16,398 bases of DNA, from positions 1 through 16,398 of the forward strand of contig SKXH01000251.1 of assembly GCA_007128495.1 (NCBI GenBank), written 5' to 3'. This DNA comes from Bacteroidota bacterium (lineage in GTDB: Bacteria; Bacteroidota; Ignavibacteria; T3Sed10-11). Positions 14,816 to 16,398 of this stretch are shown here, piece by piece. The notes under the pieces are model-generated. The model did no database searches. It was not told the DNA's origin and worked only from the letters and a program-made list of their open reading frames with translations. The position numbers and the translations under genes are program-made. Position 1 is the first letter of the stretch. Each line of letters starts with the position of its first letter.

Positions 14816-16398
14816 AGAATTCTATAAGATTGGTGAAACACACCGGGAAAAGAGAGACCAATATAAGAATAATATCAACGTATGTATTGCTGCGGCCTGT
14901 GTATCCTTACAGAGTGAAAAGGTTAAGGAATCACTCGAAGAGGAAGTAAAGAAACAGGGTAAGGAAGGATCCTGCCGGGTCAGCGGTACCGGCTGTCTTG
15001 GATTATGTGCTTCCGGTCCACTGGTTTCCATAAATAATGAGCAAGCATTATATGCAGAAGTGTCCACTGATGATGCGTCTGAAATCGTCAAGAAAATTGA
15101 TAAAGAACCAATAAAACGATTGGTCGTATCACCTGAGTTACCTTTCTTTGCGCGGCAAAATAAAATTGCACTGGAGCATTGCGGTAAAACCGATCCCGAC
15201 AGTCTCGAAGATTATCTTGCACTGGATGGATATGAGGCGTTATATGAATCTTTGACCACAAAAAGTCCGACTGAAGTAATTGAAGAAATCGTCAAAAGCG
15301 GTCTTCGGGGGCGTGGAGGAGGCGGTTATCCAACCGGCTTAAAATGGAGCACTGTAGAAAAGGCGGTCGGAGAAAAGAAATTTGTTATATGCAATGCTGA
15401 TGAAGGCGATCCGGGTGCATTTATGGATCGAAGTATGCTGGAAAGCGATCCACACGGTATTCTTGAAGGGATGGCGATAGCTGGCTATGCCGTCGGTGCA
15501 AGTCAGGGATATGTTTATATTAGAGGTGAATATCCGTTAGCGATTAAACGATTGAGAGCAGCGATACGTCAAGCAGAACGTCAAAATCTTCTCGGAAAGA
15601 ATATCTGCGGTACACCGTTTAGCTTTGATATAGATATCCGACTCGGAGCGGGTGCTTTTGTATGTGGTGAGGAAACGGCGTTGATAGCATCCATTGAAGG
15701 ACAACGTGGAACACCGCGCCCGCGTCCGCCGTATCCGGCTGAATTGGGTCTTTGGGGATATCCGACGCTCATTAACAACGTAGAGACCTTTGCAAATGTA
15801 AGTCCGATCTTACGGAATGGCGCGGAATCATTCGCAAACATCGGCACAGAAAAGAGTAAAGGAACAAAAGTCTTTGCTCTTGCAGGCAGCATAAAAAATA
15901 CGGGATTAATAGAAGTACCCATGGGTATCTCGCTTCGGGATATTGTATTTGATATCGGAGGAGGCATCGTTGACGGTAAAAAGTTTAAAGCAGTACAAAC
16001 CGGCGGCCCGTCCGGTGGTTGTATACCCGAAGAATATATTGATATGCCGGTTGATTATGAGTCGCTGTCAAAAGTGGGATCGATGATGGGGTCCGGCGGT
16101 ATGATCGTCATGGACGAAACATCCTGTATGATCGATGTTGCAAAATATTTTATGGAGTTTTGTAAAACCGAGTCGTGCGGGAAATGTGTGCCTTGCCGGG
16201 TCGGTACAGCTCAAATGCATATGTTATTAACGAAAATAACCGATGGTGAAGCAACCATGCACGATTTGGAGTTGCTCGAAGAGTTATGTGAAGTTGTAAA
16301 ACACACAAGTCTTTGCGGACTCGGTCAAACATCGGCAAACCCGGTGTTGAGTACCATCCGCTTTTTCAGGGATGAATATATTGCGCATATCAAAGATA
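14805..16398 (+). CDS. hoxF: HoxF/NuoF-like NAD(H)-binding flavoprotein subunit (3' end cut by window)
   Basis: Open to the window end, 531 codons. Residues about 20-95 are an N-terminal thioredoxin-like [2Fe-2S] domain with Cys27, Cys32 (CIAAAC), Cys64 and Cys68 (GTGCLGLC), absent from respiratory NuoF. The NADH/FMN domain has GLRGRGGGGYPTGLKW (166-181), CNADEGDPGAF (196-206), GAGAFVCGEETAL (281-293) and TGGPSGG (399-405). [4Fe-4S] ligands are ESCGKCVPCR (Cys458, 461, 464) and Cys504 in SLCGLGQTSANPV. The tail 'IRFFRDEYIAHIKD' is about where HoxF (roughly 535 residues) stops; HydB/HndC-type proteins would continue into a two-[4Fe-4S] ferredoxin domain, which the window does not show. Role: NAD(H) oxidation/reduction and electron transfer to or from a hydrogenase module. 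The ATG at 14805 overlaps the end of the preceding gene by 11 bases. Confidence 0.75.
   Translation, partial: MTPEEFYKIGETHREKRDQYKNNINVCIAAACVSLQSEKVKESLEEEVKKQGKEGSCRVSGTGCLGLCASGPLVSINNEQALYAEVSTDDASEIVKKIDKEPIKRLVVSPELPFFARQNKIALEHCGKTDPDSLEDYLALDGYEALYESLTTKSPTEVIEEIVKSGLRGRGGGGYPTGLKWSTVEKAVGEKKFVICNADEGDPGAFMDRSMLESDPHGILEGMAIAGYAVGASQGYVYIRGEYPLAIKRLRAAIRQAERQNLLGKNICGTPFSFDIDIRLGAGAFVCGEETALIASIEGQRGTPRPRPPYPAELGLWGYPTLINNVETFANVSPILRNGAESFANIGTEKSKGTKVFALAGSIKNTGLIEVPMGISLRDIVFDIGGGIVDGKKFKAVQTGGPSGGCIPEEYIDMPVDYESLSKVGSMMGSGGMIVMDETSCMIDVAKYFMEFCKTESCGKCVPCRVGTAQMHMLLTKITDGEATMHDLELLEELCEVVKHTSLCGLGQTSANPVLSTIRFFRDEYIAHIKD

Noticed and set aside
14297..16398. Assignment to respiratory complex I (nuoE/nuoF)
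   Set aside because: The N-terminal [2Fe-2S] domain of the large subunit and the CTGTACY and CGLGQT motifs fit hydrogenase-linked diaphorases better, though the distinction depends on genes outside the window.
1..16398. CRISPR arrays, tRNA or rRNA genes
   Set aside because: No regularly spaced repeats and no sequence I could fold or recognise as tRNA or rRNA.

Overview
The window reads like chromosome of a Gram-negative member of the Bacteroidota/Balneolota/Rhodothermota side of the tree. Evidence: a SusC/SusD pair, two secreted proteins ending in the type IX secretion (T9SS) C-terminal sorting domain with the 'QNYPNPFN' signature common in Balneolota, Ignavibacteria and Calditrichota, and moderate GC. 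Balneolota is my best guess but the genus cannot be read from the sequence.

Layout. (1) 148-1686: a complete YifB/ComM-type AAA+ ATPase. (2) 1696-2600, minus strand: a decayed serine beta-lactamase-like hydrolase with a lost base in an A-run, an in-frame TGA, an apparent internal deletion and no 5' end. (3) 2636-3114: what looks like a complete non-autonomous transposable element (MITE). It is 459 bp, with 26-bp terminal inverted repeats (23/26 identical) flanked by a 10-11 bp direct repeat, contains no transposase, and is rich in small hairpins. (4) 3202-14019: a likely seven-gene operon behind a sigma70-like promoter and a perfect palindrome abutting the first ATG. Its order is T9SS-exported cyanophycinase-like peptidase, M20/PepT-like cytoplasmic peptidase, second cyanophycinase-like peptidase with a signal peptide, small T9SS cargo protein of unknown function, RpiR/MurR-type regulator with a SIS domain, SusC-like TonB-dependent transporter, SusD-like lipoprotein. 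Genes overlap, touch or are separated by at most 47 bases. (5) 14297-window end: two genes of an NAD-linked diaphorase, best matched to HoxE and HoxF of a bidirectional [NiFe] hydrogenase; the second runs off the window at about its expected full length.

Interpretation. The operon looks like a peptide-utilisation counterpart of a polysaccharide-utilisation locus. Surface and periplasmic S51-type serine peptidases would cut an unusual (cyanophycin-like or beta-aspartyl) polypeptide, SusC/SusD would import the fragments, the M20 enzyme would finish hydrolysis in the cytoplasm, and the RpiR/SIS protein would sense a metabolite. This is inference; cyanophycin itself is not proven as substrate. 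A further point is that the large exported peptidase appears to carry a second, catalytically dead copy of the S51 fold between its active domain and its sorting domain.
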